From UBA6107 sp964483135 (GTDB taxonomy: Bacteria > Chloroflexota > Anaerolineae > Anaerolineales > Anaerolineaceae): 64,000 bases of DNA. Location: contig CAZAAJ010000002.1 of NCBI GenBank assembly GCA_964483135.1, positions 6,802 through 70,801 on the forward strand, read 5' to 3'. The notes beneath the pieces are model-generated. The model had not been told where the DNA came from, did not search any database, and saw nothing but the letters and a program-made list of their open reading frames with translations. Within the stretch, counting starts at the first letter, position 1; every line of letters starts with the position of its first letter. The translations under genes were made by a program, and so were the position numbers. Shown here one piece after another: positions 17,015-24,649 of this stretch.

Positions 17015-17891
17015 ATTCACTTTCCACGGATGCGGCAATGCCAAGTGTTGTATCTACACCTGAGGAATGCCCGAAATGGGTCAGTAATTCCACCAGGTCG
17101 GTGGAAATAGGTTTTCCCGTAAAAAGCGCATCGATCACCTGGAGAAAGGGCTCTTCAGACCAACCCCGGCTGGCTGCCAGCATCCGGTTGGCAGAGATGG
17201 TGGTGGTCTTTCCTTTCGCCAGATCCAGTAATTCTTGTGCTAATGCTGCCAGAAATGGTGCTGGTTCGTCAACTGCCTGTTGATAACAGGATTGGTATAA
17301 GACGAACCCCGCCAACCAGTCATCGCCTGAAGGAGTCAACCCTCCGCCAAGCCCGAGCAAATGACTCGCTGACTCAAGGCAGGCATCCAAGTTGCGGTCA
17401 ATGTAAGCTTTTGTAAAAAGCCGGGTGTTGTTTGAAATCCTGTCCGCCAGGTCTTCCGGCAGGGTCTGGTGATGATTGAAAAGGAACATCCACCCCTTGC
17501 CGGGGTCTATCTCCGAAATCCTGTTGAGAATTGAATCCATCCTATTAGTACGGTCGATATGTTTGGTCATCATTTGAACTGGTGCATCCGGCGTCCATAT
17601 CTCTGCGTTCTCAGTGATGATCCTGATTTCGCTATTACCAAAAACAAGCGCGTCTGCTGTTACATCGAATTCGGTATTGACCGCCAATTCGTTCATCAGC
17701 CGATCATAACCCGGAACATAGATGTTGAAGGGGCTTTTATAAGGCGCATCGGTGATGAATAGAATGTACTCGCGGCATTGTAGGAAGATCCCCTTGGAGG
17801 TCAGTCCCCTCACTGTTCCCGCGCGATGCAGTTGCAGCGCTTCGGCAGCCATTTTTCCCATGAATGTGGCAAAAAAAGTCTTTTGAGTCAT
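17013..17891 (-). CDS. DUF2877 (AllH-like) protein
   Basis: This 292-residue cytoplasmic protein contains LLGLGGGLTPSGDDWLAGF, the hallmark of DUF2877. Family knowledge: DUF2877 includes E. coli AllH (YlbE), encoded with FdrA-type proteins and linked to oxamate carbamoyl transfer in allantoin breakdown. Its presence beside a molybdenum hydroxylase, a CodA-like amidohydrolase and a nucleobase-type importer supports a nitrogen-heterocycle theme. It is convergent with that operon, however, and no FdrA is seen. It lies 6 bases after the upstream C39 peptidase gene, so the two are co-transcribed. Confidence 0.78.
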   Translation of the reverse strand: MTQKTFFATFMGKMAAEALQLHRAGTVRGLTSKGIFLQCREYILFITDAPYKSPFNIYVPGYDRLMNELAVNTEFDVTADALVFGNSEIRIITENAEIWTPDAPVQMMTKHIDRTNRMDSILNRISEIDPGKGWMFLFNHHQTLPEDLADRISNNTRLFTKAYIDRNLDACLESASHLLGLGGGLTPSGDDWLAGFVLYQSCYQQAVDEPAPFLAALAQELLDLAKGKTTTISANRMLAASRGWSEEPFLQVIDALFTGKPISTDLVELLTHFGHSSGVDTTLGIAASVESE

Positions 17892-17897
17892 TTGCTT

Positions 17898-18743
17898 TTA
17901 CCTGTGGAAAACCGCCATGTTTCCCAGCACGCCCCATGAATTGAGGAATACCTCGTTGGGGACTTCAAAAACGTTACCATTGTTCACATAACGGACAGAG
18001 TCGCTGTCATACCCGGTGAGGATGGCCACATGCTCATAGGCGGCGACAATGGTGGTATTCCCCTTGGAATCAGTGTATTCCGCCGGCACGCCTCCGACCA
18101 TATTGCCGATGACCCAAACGATGACCGGATGGCCGGCAGCGATCTTTTCTTTAATTTGCTCCAGGGTATATCCCTTCCCGCCTTCAGCATCCACACCGTA
18201 TTTTTGCAGCAGCGCAGCAACGGGGGCCGCATGTACGCCATAAGCATAAGGCGGCACCTGTCCCCAGGGACCATTGGCGTCGCCGACGAATCCCAGGTCG
18301 GGGTTATCCGAAATTGGCAATGCGTGCTGGAAGTCGTACTGGTAAAGCAGAACGCCGTAATATCCAGCCAGGTCAACGGCTGCGGCAGCTTCGCATCCGA
18401 GGTAGAAAAACTTAGGATTGGCACTTATCTTAAGGTATGTGCTGTCAGGAATTGAAGTAGGAAGAGGCGTAATCGTTGGGAGCACAGTCGGGGCCAGTGT
18501 CGCGGTGGCGATCACCGCTGCAGTAGCGGATGTTGGGGGTTCGATCGTTGATGTGGAAAAGTACGCCAGCCGGGGTGTGCTTGTGAACGCGTGTTCGGTT
18601 GAAACAGCGTTTACCGGCGCCGTTGTCTTTCCTTCACCCTTGAGGACTGAGAAGATAATCACCGCGGCGACCAGCAGCACCAGCAGGAGAACAGTGATCA
18701 CGGTTTTCTTATCCTGAATCAAGTGGCTTACTTTTTTTTGCAT
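17898..18743 (-). CDS. C39-family peptidase-like membrane-anchored protein
   Basis: With the ATG at 18743 the protein has 281 residues: a short basic N terminus, a transmembrane anchor (about 16-34) and a low-complexity Thr/Ala/Pro stalk. A C-terminal Peptidase_C39_2 domain follows. Candidate catalytic residues are the Cys in LGCEAAAAVDL and the His in EHVAILTGYD. The domain probably faces the cell exterior. It may process or bind peptides or be a pseudo-peptidase. A longer reading to 18914 would run through the tRNA-Phe gene and its terminator and is rejected. The ribosome site is weak. The gene may depend on read-through from the tRNA promoter. Confidence 0.78.
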   Translation of the reverse strand: MQKKVSHLIQDKKTVITVLLLVLLVAAVIIFSVLKGEGKTTAPVNAVSTEHAFTSTPRLAYFSTSTIEPPTSATAAVIATATLAPTVLPTITPLPTSIPDSTYLKISANPKFFYLGCEAAAAVDLAGYYGVLLYQYDFQHALPISDNPDLGFVGDANGPWGQVPPYAYGVHAAPVAALLQKYGVDAEGGKGYTLEQIKEKIAAGHPVIVWVIGNMVGGVPAEYTDSKGNTTIVAAYEHVAILTGYDSDSVRYVNNGNVFEVPNEVFLNSWGVLGNMAVFHR

Positions 18744-18772
18744 ACCGCCAATGATACCCCATCTACCAGGAT

Positions 18773-18798
18773 AAAAAAACACTCCCTTCCGGGAGTGT
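18773..18798 (-). terminator. Terminator of tRNA-Phe
   Basis: Read on the minus strand, ACACTCCC-GGAA-GGGAGTGT is followed by seven T residues. It starts 5 bases after the tRNA 3' end and is a textbook intrinsic terminator. Confidence 0.9.
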
Positions 18799-18802
18799 CG
18801 TG

Positions 18803-18875
18803 TGCCGAGGACCAGGATCGGACTGGTGACCCCACAATTTTCAGTCGTGTGCTCTACCAACTGAGCTACCTCGGC
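18803..18875 (-). tRNA. tRNA-Phe (anticodon GAA)
   Basis: The cloverleaf folds completely. Acceptor GCCGAGG/CCTCGGC is perfect, and the D arm is GCTC/GAGC with an AGTTGGTA loop. Anticodon stem CACGA/TTGTG encloses loop CTGAAAA with anticodon GAA. The variable loop is GGGTC and the T stem is ACCAG/CTGGT. The discriminator is A and CCA is not encoded. The T loop reads TCCGATC, so position 55 is C instead of the nearly universal T (pseudouridine 55). Confidence 0.95.
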
Positions 18876-18885
18876 AGTGATGCCT

Positions 18886-18914
18886 ATTCTACCCTGTGCA
18901 GGTTCGATTGTCAA
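18886..18914 (-). promoter_or_regulatory. Promoter of tRNA-Phe
   Basis: On the minus strand TTGACA (18914-18909), a 17-base spacer and TAGAAT (18891-18886) form a near-consensus promoter. The start point falls a few bases before the mature tRNA 5' end at 18875. It lies between the V4R-like gene stop (18949) and the tRNA. Confidence 0.88.
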
Positions 18915-18948
18915 GAAATTGGATTTTCAGGTTTGGATTTTCAGGTTC

Positions 18949-19488
18949 TCAATCCAGCGGGCTCAGCCTGAATTCGAACACGTGTGATCCCTGCGCGTCT
19001 TGCGGACACGACACCTCGGCAGCCTGGAAGAATTTTCCGCTGGCGGTCCAACTCAGGAATTCCTGGAACAACCCCAAATAGAAAGCGCAATCCATTGGGT
19101 TGGACTGATGTTCGCTGGTGTATTGGATCATCAGTTTATCATTTGCAGTTTTTACATGGAATTTATAAGCAGTATTTTTTTCCAGCCAGGTGGTTATATC
19201 CCCAATCCCGCGGGTAACCTTCTGCCTGAATGACAACAGGCGGTACTCAGGATGCTGCCAGCCATGCGCCTCAGCGTGATCCCGCAGCCAGTAATGCAAA
19301 CCGGCGCGGCCTGCCCGCTGCACCATTCCCCGCGTGCAGTCAACGCCGAACTTTTCAACGCAGGTAAAAATACGAGTTTCAGGATCGCTGTCCGGGCCTG
19401 AATTCCCTATTTCGCTTCCATCCCCCAGCACTTCAGCGAGTCCTTCATATAAATATTTTTTTGTTGGGGTGAGTGATTTTTGGCTCAA
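18949..19488 (-). CDS. V4R-like (4-vinyl reductase / hydrocarbon-binding domain) protein
   Basis: This 179-residue soluble protein has the general layout of V4R ligand-binding domains. The central segment is CTRGMVQRAGRAGLHYWL. A C-terminal strand pair, AAEVSCPQDAQG and HVFEFRL, holds a single conserved-looking Cys. Family knowledge: V4R domains bind small ligands or metals and often sit with signalling or GTPase modules. Its start codon overlaps the stop of the GTPase gene by 4 bases (ATGA), so the two are translationally coupled. I am fairly sure of the operon link and only moderately sure of the fold. Confidence 0.55.
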   Translation of the reverse strand: MSQKSLTPTKKYLYEGLAEVLGDGSEIGNSGPDSDPETRIFTCVEKFGVDCTRGMVQRAGRAGLHYWLRDHAEAHGWQHPEYRLLSFRQKVTRGIGDITTWLEKNTAYKFHVKTANDKLMIQYTSEHQSNPMDCAFYLGLFQEFLSWTASGKFFQAAEVSCPQDAQGSHVFEFRLSPLD

Positions 19489-20027
19489 TGATTTTTATCC
19501 ATTTCTTCGAGGATGCTGTAAAGTAGCTCTAAAAGCACGGTTTTAACAGAGCTCTTTTTCTTTGCGATACAGGGAAGAATCTTAATGTTCTTATCCAGGC
19601 GTAGCGCCAGGCGAATATCTTCAATATCCCACGCGTCCGGCAAGTCCTGCTTATTGGCAGCCACCAGGTAGGGCGTCGGCGCGTATGCATGGAATGTTTC
19701 CAGGATGCTGCGGGCTTCTTTAAATGTTTCAGGCCGGGTGCTGTCGATCATCACAATAAACCCGAGCATTCCTTCCGAAAGGATCTCCCACATAAAGTCA
19801 AACCGTTTTTGCCCTGGGGTGCCGAACAGGAAGAGCACCAGGTCATCATCAACCGTGATGCGTCCAAAATCCATGGCAACGGTTGTGCTTTCCTTCACCA
19901 TTTCCCCTTTAGAGGAAACCTTTTTCTCCGTCGAAACTACTTCAATCTCGCTAACCGAACGGATAAGTTCGGTTTTCCCCGAGTTGAAAGGTCCTGTAAC
20001 AACTATTTTGACGGTCTGAGTTTGCAT
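19485..20027 (-). CDS. Ras/MglA-like small GTPase
   Basis: The 180-residue G protein has all guanine-binding motifs: P-loop GPFNSGKTELI (12-22), a TT switch-I region, the switch-II segment FLFGTPGQKRFD, base-recognition NKQDLPDA and a C-terminal LPCIAKKKSSVK (G5). The TPGQ in place of DTAGQ, and the DFGRI preceding it, match prokaryotic MglA/SRPRB-type GTPases. Such GTPases typically act in polarity or membrane signalling with roadblock or DUF4388 partners. It sits between the DUF4388 and V4R-like genes in one operon. No membrane anchor is visible. Confidence 0.9.
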   Translation of the reverse strand: MQTQTVKIVVTGPFNSGKTELIRSVSEIEVVSTEKKVSSKGEMVKESTTVAMDFGRITVDDDLVLFLFGTPGQKRFDFMWEILSEGMLGFIVMIDSTRPETFKEARSILETFHAYAPTPYLVAANKQDLPDAWDIEDIRLALRLDKNIKILPCIAKKKSSVKTVLLELLYSILEEMDKNH

Positions 20028-20042
20028 AGATCGGGTCCTTCG

Positions 20043-20858
20043 TTATATTGACCGAATTTTGTTGATCAATCGGTTGACCAGTGATTTTTGTTCCACCGGA
20101 TCCTTGGTGGGGAACATTTTTTGCGGCAGAACAACCTGGGTGCCGCTCGGGCGTACCAGTTCCACCAGCCCCGCCTGCAGCAGCGCATAAACAATGCGGC
20201 GAATTTCAAGGTCATTCAATTGAGTGGCTTTGGCGATTTGCTGAATGGTGTTCTTGGGATTCACGTAATTGACAACGCGCCATTCTTCAACCGATAAATT
20301 TACATCGCGGATATTCATGCCCGGGCGATCGGTGAACTTGAGCGCCATTTCAAGGCTCGGCAGTTCGCTCTTAAGTTCCTCCAATTCCTGGGTTTGCCTG
20401 GCGCCTTCAATGATCAGGTTTTCCAGGTCCAACTTTACCGGGATCTTTTCAACCGGGGTCAATTCACCGGTCTCAAAATGGAAGAAACCCTCAGCCCACG
20501 AGAATAACTGCCGTACAACATCAGAATAGATGGATTCCAGGGTTGAAAGTATCTGTTCCTGGCTTAGATATCCCGCATTCATCAGGTAAATCCCCATTTC
20601 CTTGTCATTGGGGGTTGCATGTTTGGCAGCGATCGGGGTGGCCTGGGATGCAGTGAGCACTTCCTGCTCCACCAGTTCCTGCAGCAGTTGTTTTGTGCTA
20701 TTCTCAAATTCAGCGAAACTCAATTTTCCATCACGGAAAATGACCCGGGCATTGTTCCCCGGGCCTTCAACGTAAAGACCGCCTGTTTTGGTAGCCAGGT
20801 TGATCAGGTTGAGCAACTGTAAGATTGAGAAATCCCGAATATTGCCTTTAAGGGCCAT
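20043..20858 (-). CDS. DUF4388 (PatA-like) signalling protein
   Basis: This 271-residue protein has an N-terminal DUF4388 domain (about 1-140: MALKGNIRDFSILQLLNLI, then the TGGLYVEG and ARVIFRDGKL strands). A C-terminal winged-helix-like segment follows (about 190-255: WRVVNYVNPKNTIQQIAKA and RRIVYALLQAGLVEL). Family knowledge: DUF4388 proteins accompany response regulators and small GTPases in gliding and polarity systems. It is the first gene of the three-gene operon with the GTPase and the V4R-like protein, behind a near-consensus promoter. It is probably an adaptor or regulator of the GTPase. Confidence 0.82.
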   Translation of the reverse strand: MALKGNIRDFSILQLLNLINLATKTGGLYVEGPGNNARVIFRDGKLSFAEFENSTKQLLQELVEQEVLTASQATPIAAKHATPNDKEMGIYLMNAGYLSQEQILSTLESIYSDVVRQLFSWAEGFFHFETGELTPVEKIPVKLDLENLIIEGARQTQELEELKSELPSLEMALKFTDRPGMNIRDVNLSVEEWRVVNYVNPKNTIQQIAKATQLNDLEIRRIVYALLQAGLVELVRPSGTQVVLPQKMFPTKDPVEQKSLVNRLINKIRSI

Positions 20859-20890
20859 GATTTCCTATTAACGATTTAATTGATTCTGAA

Positions 20891-20919
20891 ATTATACAGT
20901 CAAGGTTGGGATGCGTCAA
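20891..20919 (-). promoter_or_regulatory. Promoter of the DUF4388-GTPase-V4R operon
   Basis: On the minus strand TTGACG (20919-20914), 17 bases and TATAAT (20896-20891) lie about 30 bases before the ATG at 20858. The opposite strand has a TATAAT at 20933-20938 upstream of the divergent gene at 20963 but no convincing -35. Confidence 0.85.
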
Positions 20920-20962
20920 ATTCGACCTTGGGTATAATAAACCGGATAACGGAATTTAAATA

Positions 20963-22600
20963 ATGCCATCACTCTCCAAATACCTTTCATCAATTGACCA
21001 CGACCTGTTGTACAGGATTGCCTATCATTGGGAGGTCGAAGTTGAGTCTGGTGACCTGAAGAAAATCGAATCTGACCTTGCCGCCGCGATGTCTAACAGG
21101 CTAAAGGTTGAGGAAATGCTTGATATCCTGCCTCCTGACGCAAAACCTGCCTGGAATGCGCTGCTCGCAAAATCCAACCGGATACCCTGGAGCGAATTCA
21201 GTCATCAGTTCGGCTCGATACGTGAATTAGGTCCTGCAGCACGTGAACGGGAAAACCCCGACCAGCACCCGATAAATATTACGGAATACCTGTATTATCG
21301 CGGGTTGATTGCCCGTGCCTTCATGGACACATCGCCAGAGCCCCGGGAATTCGCATTTATACCGGATGAGATTGCCTCCTTGTTCCATTACACAACTTCG
21401 CCTCCAGCAACATCCGGGGTCCGACCGGTTCCCCCATCCGAGATCAAGCGCCACCAGTCAGGGAATACGCGTCTGCTAGACCATATGACCGACTGGCTGG
21501 CACAATTGCGCATGGATCAAAAACTGGAACCCGGTTATTTTGAAAAAGCACAGGTCAGCCAGCAGTTTGTGGAAGCCACGGCTGCCAGTATTAAACTGGT
21601 TTCAGCCAGGCTGGAATTATCTCCAGAGAAGATCGGAAATTTCCTCCAAGCGGACCGGTTAATCACTCTCAGGGAATTATTCCAGCTTTGGAAATCAAGC
21701 GAAGCGGTCAACGACCTGCTGATGATACCCGGACTGATATTCGAAGGGACCTGGCGGTATGATCCGGTTTTTTCGCGGCAGGTGATCCTTCAGCAGGTGG
21801 TCAATTTTGACCTACAAACCTGGTTCAGCTTATCCTCATTAATTTCAAGGATAAAGACGGAATCCGCTGATTTCCTGCGCCCCGCGGGTGATTTTGACAG
21901 CTGGTCCATCCGTAAAAAAGGCACAAAAGAATACCTGAGCGGGCGTGAGCATTGGGATGATGTGGAAGGCGCTTATATTCAATACCTGTTCGCCGGACCG
22001 CTGCATTGGCTGGGGTTGGTTGACCTGGCTTACGATTCCACCGAACCGGCACCTGTTGCCTTCCGAATTTCACCCATTGCAGGCTACCTGCTAAAACCGG
22101 AATTCCCTGTGCCTGTTATGGCACCTGAAGCTGCGCCAAAATTGCTTTCTGACCTTACGATCGTGATGCCGGTCAATTCCTCAAGGCTGCTGCGTTACCA
22201 GGTTGGCAGGTTTACGAAGATCATCAGCAATTCCTCTAGCGAAACACGATTCCAGATCAGCACGGATTCCCTCACCACTGCAGAGAAGCATGGACTCAAG
22301 GTAGACCAGTTACTGCAATTGCTGGAAAAACAGGTCAAACTCCCGCTACCTGCCTCGTATAAAAAACTCGCCGAGCGCTGGGATCAGCGCCGGATCGAAG
22401 TGAAGATGGAAAAAGCCACCCTGCTGCGGGTCGAGGATCCCGAAGTGATCAAGATCCTGATGGATAATCCGCGTACTGCCCGCCTGATTCGTGAAACCCT
22501 GACTGAGAAAATCATCACCCTTGAGCCTGCCGGCATGGAACTGGTAAAAAAAGTCCTGCTCGAAGCGGGTATTCTTTCTCAAATTGAACTGGATGTATAA
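20963..22600 (+). CDS. Helicase-associated (XPB/Ssl2 N-terminal-like) domain protein
   Basis: The 545-residue protein has no Walker motifs. Its C-terminal part (about 395-535) resembles the Helicase_C_3/XPB N-terminal-like domain: LTIVMPVNSSRLLRYQVGRF, then RFQISTDSLTTAEKHGLKVD, then LLRVEDPEVIKILMDNP. Stand-alone proteins of this type occur in Chloroflexota and Actinobacteria. Their role is unproven and is presumably DNA or helicase binding. The middle region is predicted helical. It is divergent from the DUF4388 operon and sits 36 bases before glycine C-acetyltransferase, with which it may be co-transcribed. Confidence 0.7.
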   Translation: MPSLSKYLSSIDHDLLYRIAYHWEVEVESGDLKKIESDLAAAMSNRLKVEEMLDILPPDAKPAWNALLAKSNRIPWSEFSHQFGSIRELGPAARERENPDQHPINITEYLYYRGLIARAFMDTSPEPREFAFIPDEIASLFHYTTSPPATSGVRPVPPSEIKRHQSGNTRLLDHMTDWLAQLRMDQKLEPGYFEKAQVSQQFVEATAASIKLVSARLELSPEKIGNFLQADRLITLRELFQLWKSSEAVNDLLMIPGLIFEGTWRYDPVFSRQVILQQVVNFDLQTWFSLSSLISRIKTESADFLRPAGDFDSWSIRKKGTKEYLSGREHWDDVEGAYIQYLFAGPLHWLGLVDLAYDSTEPAPVAFRISPIAGYLLKPEFPVPVMAPEAAPKLLSDLTIVMPVNSSRLLRYQVGRFTKIISNSSSETRFQISTDSLTTAEKHGLKVDQLLQLLEKQVKLPLPASYKKLAERWDQRRIEVKMEKATLLRVEDPEVIKILMDNPRTARLIRETLTEKIITLEPAGMELVKKVLLEAGILSQIELDV

Positions 22601-22636
22601 TAAATCCGCTCAAAAATAATCAATCTATGAGGTGCT

Positions 22637-23821
22637 ATGACTAATCGCTTGAACTGGATACAGGATGAACTCCACACCCTTCAGGAAGCCGGTTTATTCA
22701 ACCGCATCCGTACGCTCGGATCTCCACAGGGCGCCTGGCTGGTTGTGGACGGTAAAAAAGTGCTCAATTTCTGTTCAAATAATTACCTCGGGTTGGCAAA
22801 TGATCCCCGCCTGGTGAAAGCCGCAACCGACGCGTTGAATAAATACGGGGTCGGACCGGGTGCAGTGCGTTCCATCGCTGGAACCATGCAGATCCACCTG
22901 GACCTGGAAAAACGGATCGCTGAATTTAAAGGTGTGGATGCTGCCATTGCCCTTCAATCCGGCTTTTCTGCCAACCTGGCAGCCATCCCGGCGATGGTGC
23001 AAAAAGAGGATGTCCTTTTCACCGATGAACTTAACCACGCCAGCATTATTGACGGCTGCCGCCTTTCCGGCGCCCGTATTGTAAAGTACCTGCATACAGA
23101 CCCCGTTGACCTGGAACGGGTAATCAAGGAGAATGCCGGCACTTACCGCCGCGCTCTTTGCATCACGGATGGTGTTTTTAGTATGGATGGCGATATCGCC
23201 CCACTGGACAAGATTTACGAGATCACCAGTAAATATGAAGTGATGCTGGCAGTGGATGACGCCCACGGTGAGGGGGTTATCGGGCGCAACGGACGCGGGA
23301 TTGTCGATCATTTCGATCTGCACGGAAAGGTTGACCTTGAGATCGGCACTTTCTCCAAAGCGTTCGGTGTGATGGGCGGGGTTTGCGCCGGCAACCAGCT
23401 GGTCGTCGACTGGATCCGCCAGCGCGGACGACCCTTCCTCTTTAGCTCAGCTGCCACACCGGCAGATACTGCTGCCTGCATTGCCGCAGTCGATATTTTG
23501 GAAAAGTCATCCGAACTGGTTGACCGGTTATGGGAGAATGCGCGCTACTTCAAAGCCGCCATGAAGGACATGGGGTTCGACACAGGCGTCAGCGCCACAC
23601 CGATCACCCCGGTCATGCTGGGCGAAGCCGCCACTGCGCAGCAGTTCAGCCGTGAACTCTTCGAAGAATCCGTTTTTGCGATGCCGCTTGGATTTCCCAC
23701 TGTACCAAAAGGAAAGGCGCGCATCCGGGTAATGATCTCCGCAGCCCACACCCGCCAGGATCTCGACCAGGGGCTGGCTGCTTTCCAAAAAGTTGGCCGG
23801 AAACTTGGACTGGTGAAGTAA
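22637..23821 (+). CDS. kbl: Glycine C-acetyltransferase (2-amino-3-ketobutyrate CoA ligase)
   Basis: This 394-residue PLP enzyme of the alpha-oxoamine synthase family has FCSNNYLGLANDPR near the N terminus, the DELNHASIIDGCRLSGA block and VDDAHGEGVIG with the PLP-ring Asp. The Schiff-base Lys is in GTFSKAFGVMGG. Length and wording fit Kbl (about 398 residues), which condenses glycine with acetyl-CoA, or cleaves aminoketobutyrate in threonine breakdown. BioF is the main alternative, and no biotin gene is nearby. GAGGTG precedes the ATG. No threonine dehydrogenase is adjacent. Confidence 0.88.
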   Translation: MTNRLNWIQDELHTLQEAGLFNRIRTLGSPQGAWLVVDGKKVLNFCSNNYLGLANDPRLVKAATDALNKYGVGPGAVRSIAGTMQIHLDLEKRIAEFKGVDAAIALQSGFSANLAAIPAMVQKEDVLFTDELNHASIIDGCRLSGARIVKYLHTDPVDLERVIKENAGTYRRALCITDGVFSMDGDIAPLDKIYEITSKYEVMLAVDDAHGEGVIGRNGRGIVDHFDLHGKVDLEIGTFSKAFGVMGGVCAGNQLVVDWIRQRGRPFLFSSAATPADTAACIAAVDILEKSSELVDRLWENARYFKAAMKDMGFDTGVSATPITPVMLGEAATAQQFSRELFEESVFAMPLGFPTVPKGKARIRVMISAAHTRQDLDQGLAAFQKVGRKLGLVK

Positions 23822-23834
23822 CTGGATTAATAAA

Positions 23835-23865
23835 AAAAGAGAGGACCTCACGGGTCTTCTCTTTT
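23835..23865. terminator. Bidirectional terminator between kbl and the glycan operon
   Basis: AAAAGAGAGGACC (23835-23847) pairs with GGTCTTCTCTTTT (23853-23865) with one wobble. A and T tracts flank it on both sides, so it serves the convergent genes ending at 23821 and 23864. Confidence 0.88.
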
Positions 23866-24649
23866 ATGTAAACATGCGTTTACGTTTCGAATTGATCAAC
23901 GGAGAAACAATTTTCCGCAGGTAATATTTGAATACGATTGGCGCAAACCAGCTGCCGCCATCGCGGTAATGCACCCGCAGCATTTCCGGCCAGCAGCGGT
24001 CATCGGCACTTACTGTTTTTGCGCCGGAATGCAGGCGGAATTTTGCCCACGGAGTACCAGGCAGATACTTCAACTGTGTAACCTTTGCCAGCCGCACCCA
24101 CAGGTCGTAATCCATGGCGAAGAAAAAACTCGGATCCAATGGACCTGTTTTGCGCCAGTGTTCAGCCCGGAAGAAAGCTGCCGGCTGCGGAATGTGAACA
24201 AACCCGCGGCGCAGCCGGGCAAGATCGGTTTGCGCTGCGTTGAACCTGCCGATAACCTTATCATTCTCGTCAATGAAATCCAGATCGCCGTAAACCATGC
24301 CAATTTCTGGATGTTCCTGAAGGTATGCAACTGCAGCTGAAACAGCACCCGGGGTATAGGCGTCGTCAGAATTCACCCACGCGAGGATTTCACCATGCGC
24401 CTTTGAAAACCCTTTGTTCAAGGCATCGGTTTGGCCTTTATCTCGTTCTGAAATCCAATAGGCAAGTCTGTCAGTATACTTTTCGATCACAGCAACGCTG
24501 TTATCCGATGAACCGCCATCGATCACAATGTACTCGATACGTGGATAGTCCTGCTCAAGGACTGAGCGCATCGTCTGTTCCAGGAATCGTCCTTGGTTGA
24601 AAGACGGGGTGACGATAGAAACCAGCGGTTTTTTACCAATGGCAGACAT
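23864..24649 (-). CDS. Family 2 glycosyltransferase
   Basis: The 261-residue cytoplasmic GT-A glycosyltransferase has VSIVTPSFNQGRFLEQTM, then DGGSSDNSV, then the nucleotide/metal motif WVNSDDAY. The acceptor segment is FRAEHWRKTGPLDPSFFF. It lacks membrane helices. It is the last gene of the left glycan operon, overlaps the upstream gene by one base and is a close paralogue of the family 2 enzyme at 26183-27154. Confidence 0.92.
   Translation of the reverse strand: MSAIGKKPLVSIVTPSFNQGRFLEQTMRSVLEQDYPRIEYIVIDGGSSDNSVAVIEKYTDRLAYWISERDKGQTDALNKGFSKAHGEILAWVNSDDAYTPGAVSAAVAYLQEHPEIGMVYGDLDFIDENDKVIGRFNAAQTDLARLRRGFVHIPQPAAFFRAEHWRKTGPLDPSFFFAMDYDLWVRLAKVTQLKYLPGTPWAKFRLHSGAKTVSADDRCWPEMLRVHYRDGGSWFAPIVFKYYLRKIVSPLINSKRKRMFT

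Noticed and set aside
18744..18914. N-terminal extension of the C39 peptidase frame
   Set aside because: It reads through the tRNA-Phe terminator and tRNA gene; the ATG at 18743 directly precedes a membrane anchor and is the sensible start.
18723..18971. Plus-strand frame across the tRNA region
   Set aside because: It is the complement of tRNA-Phe and its terminator, a well-known source of spurious proteins.
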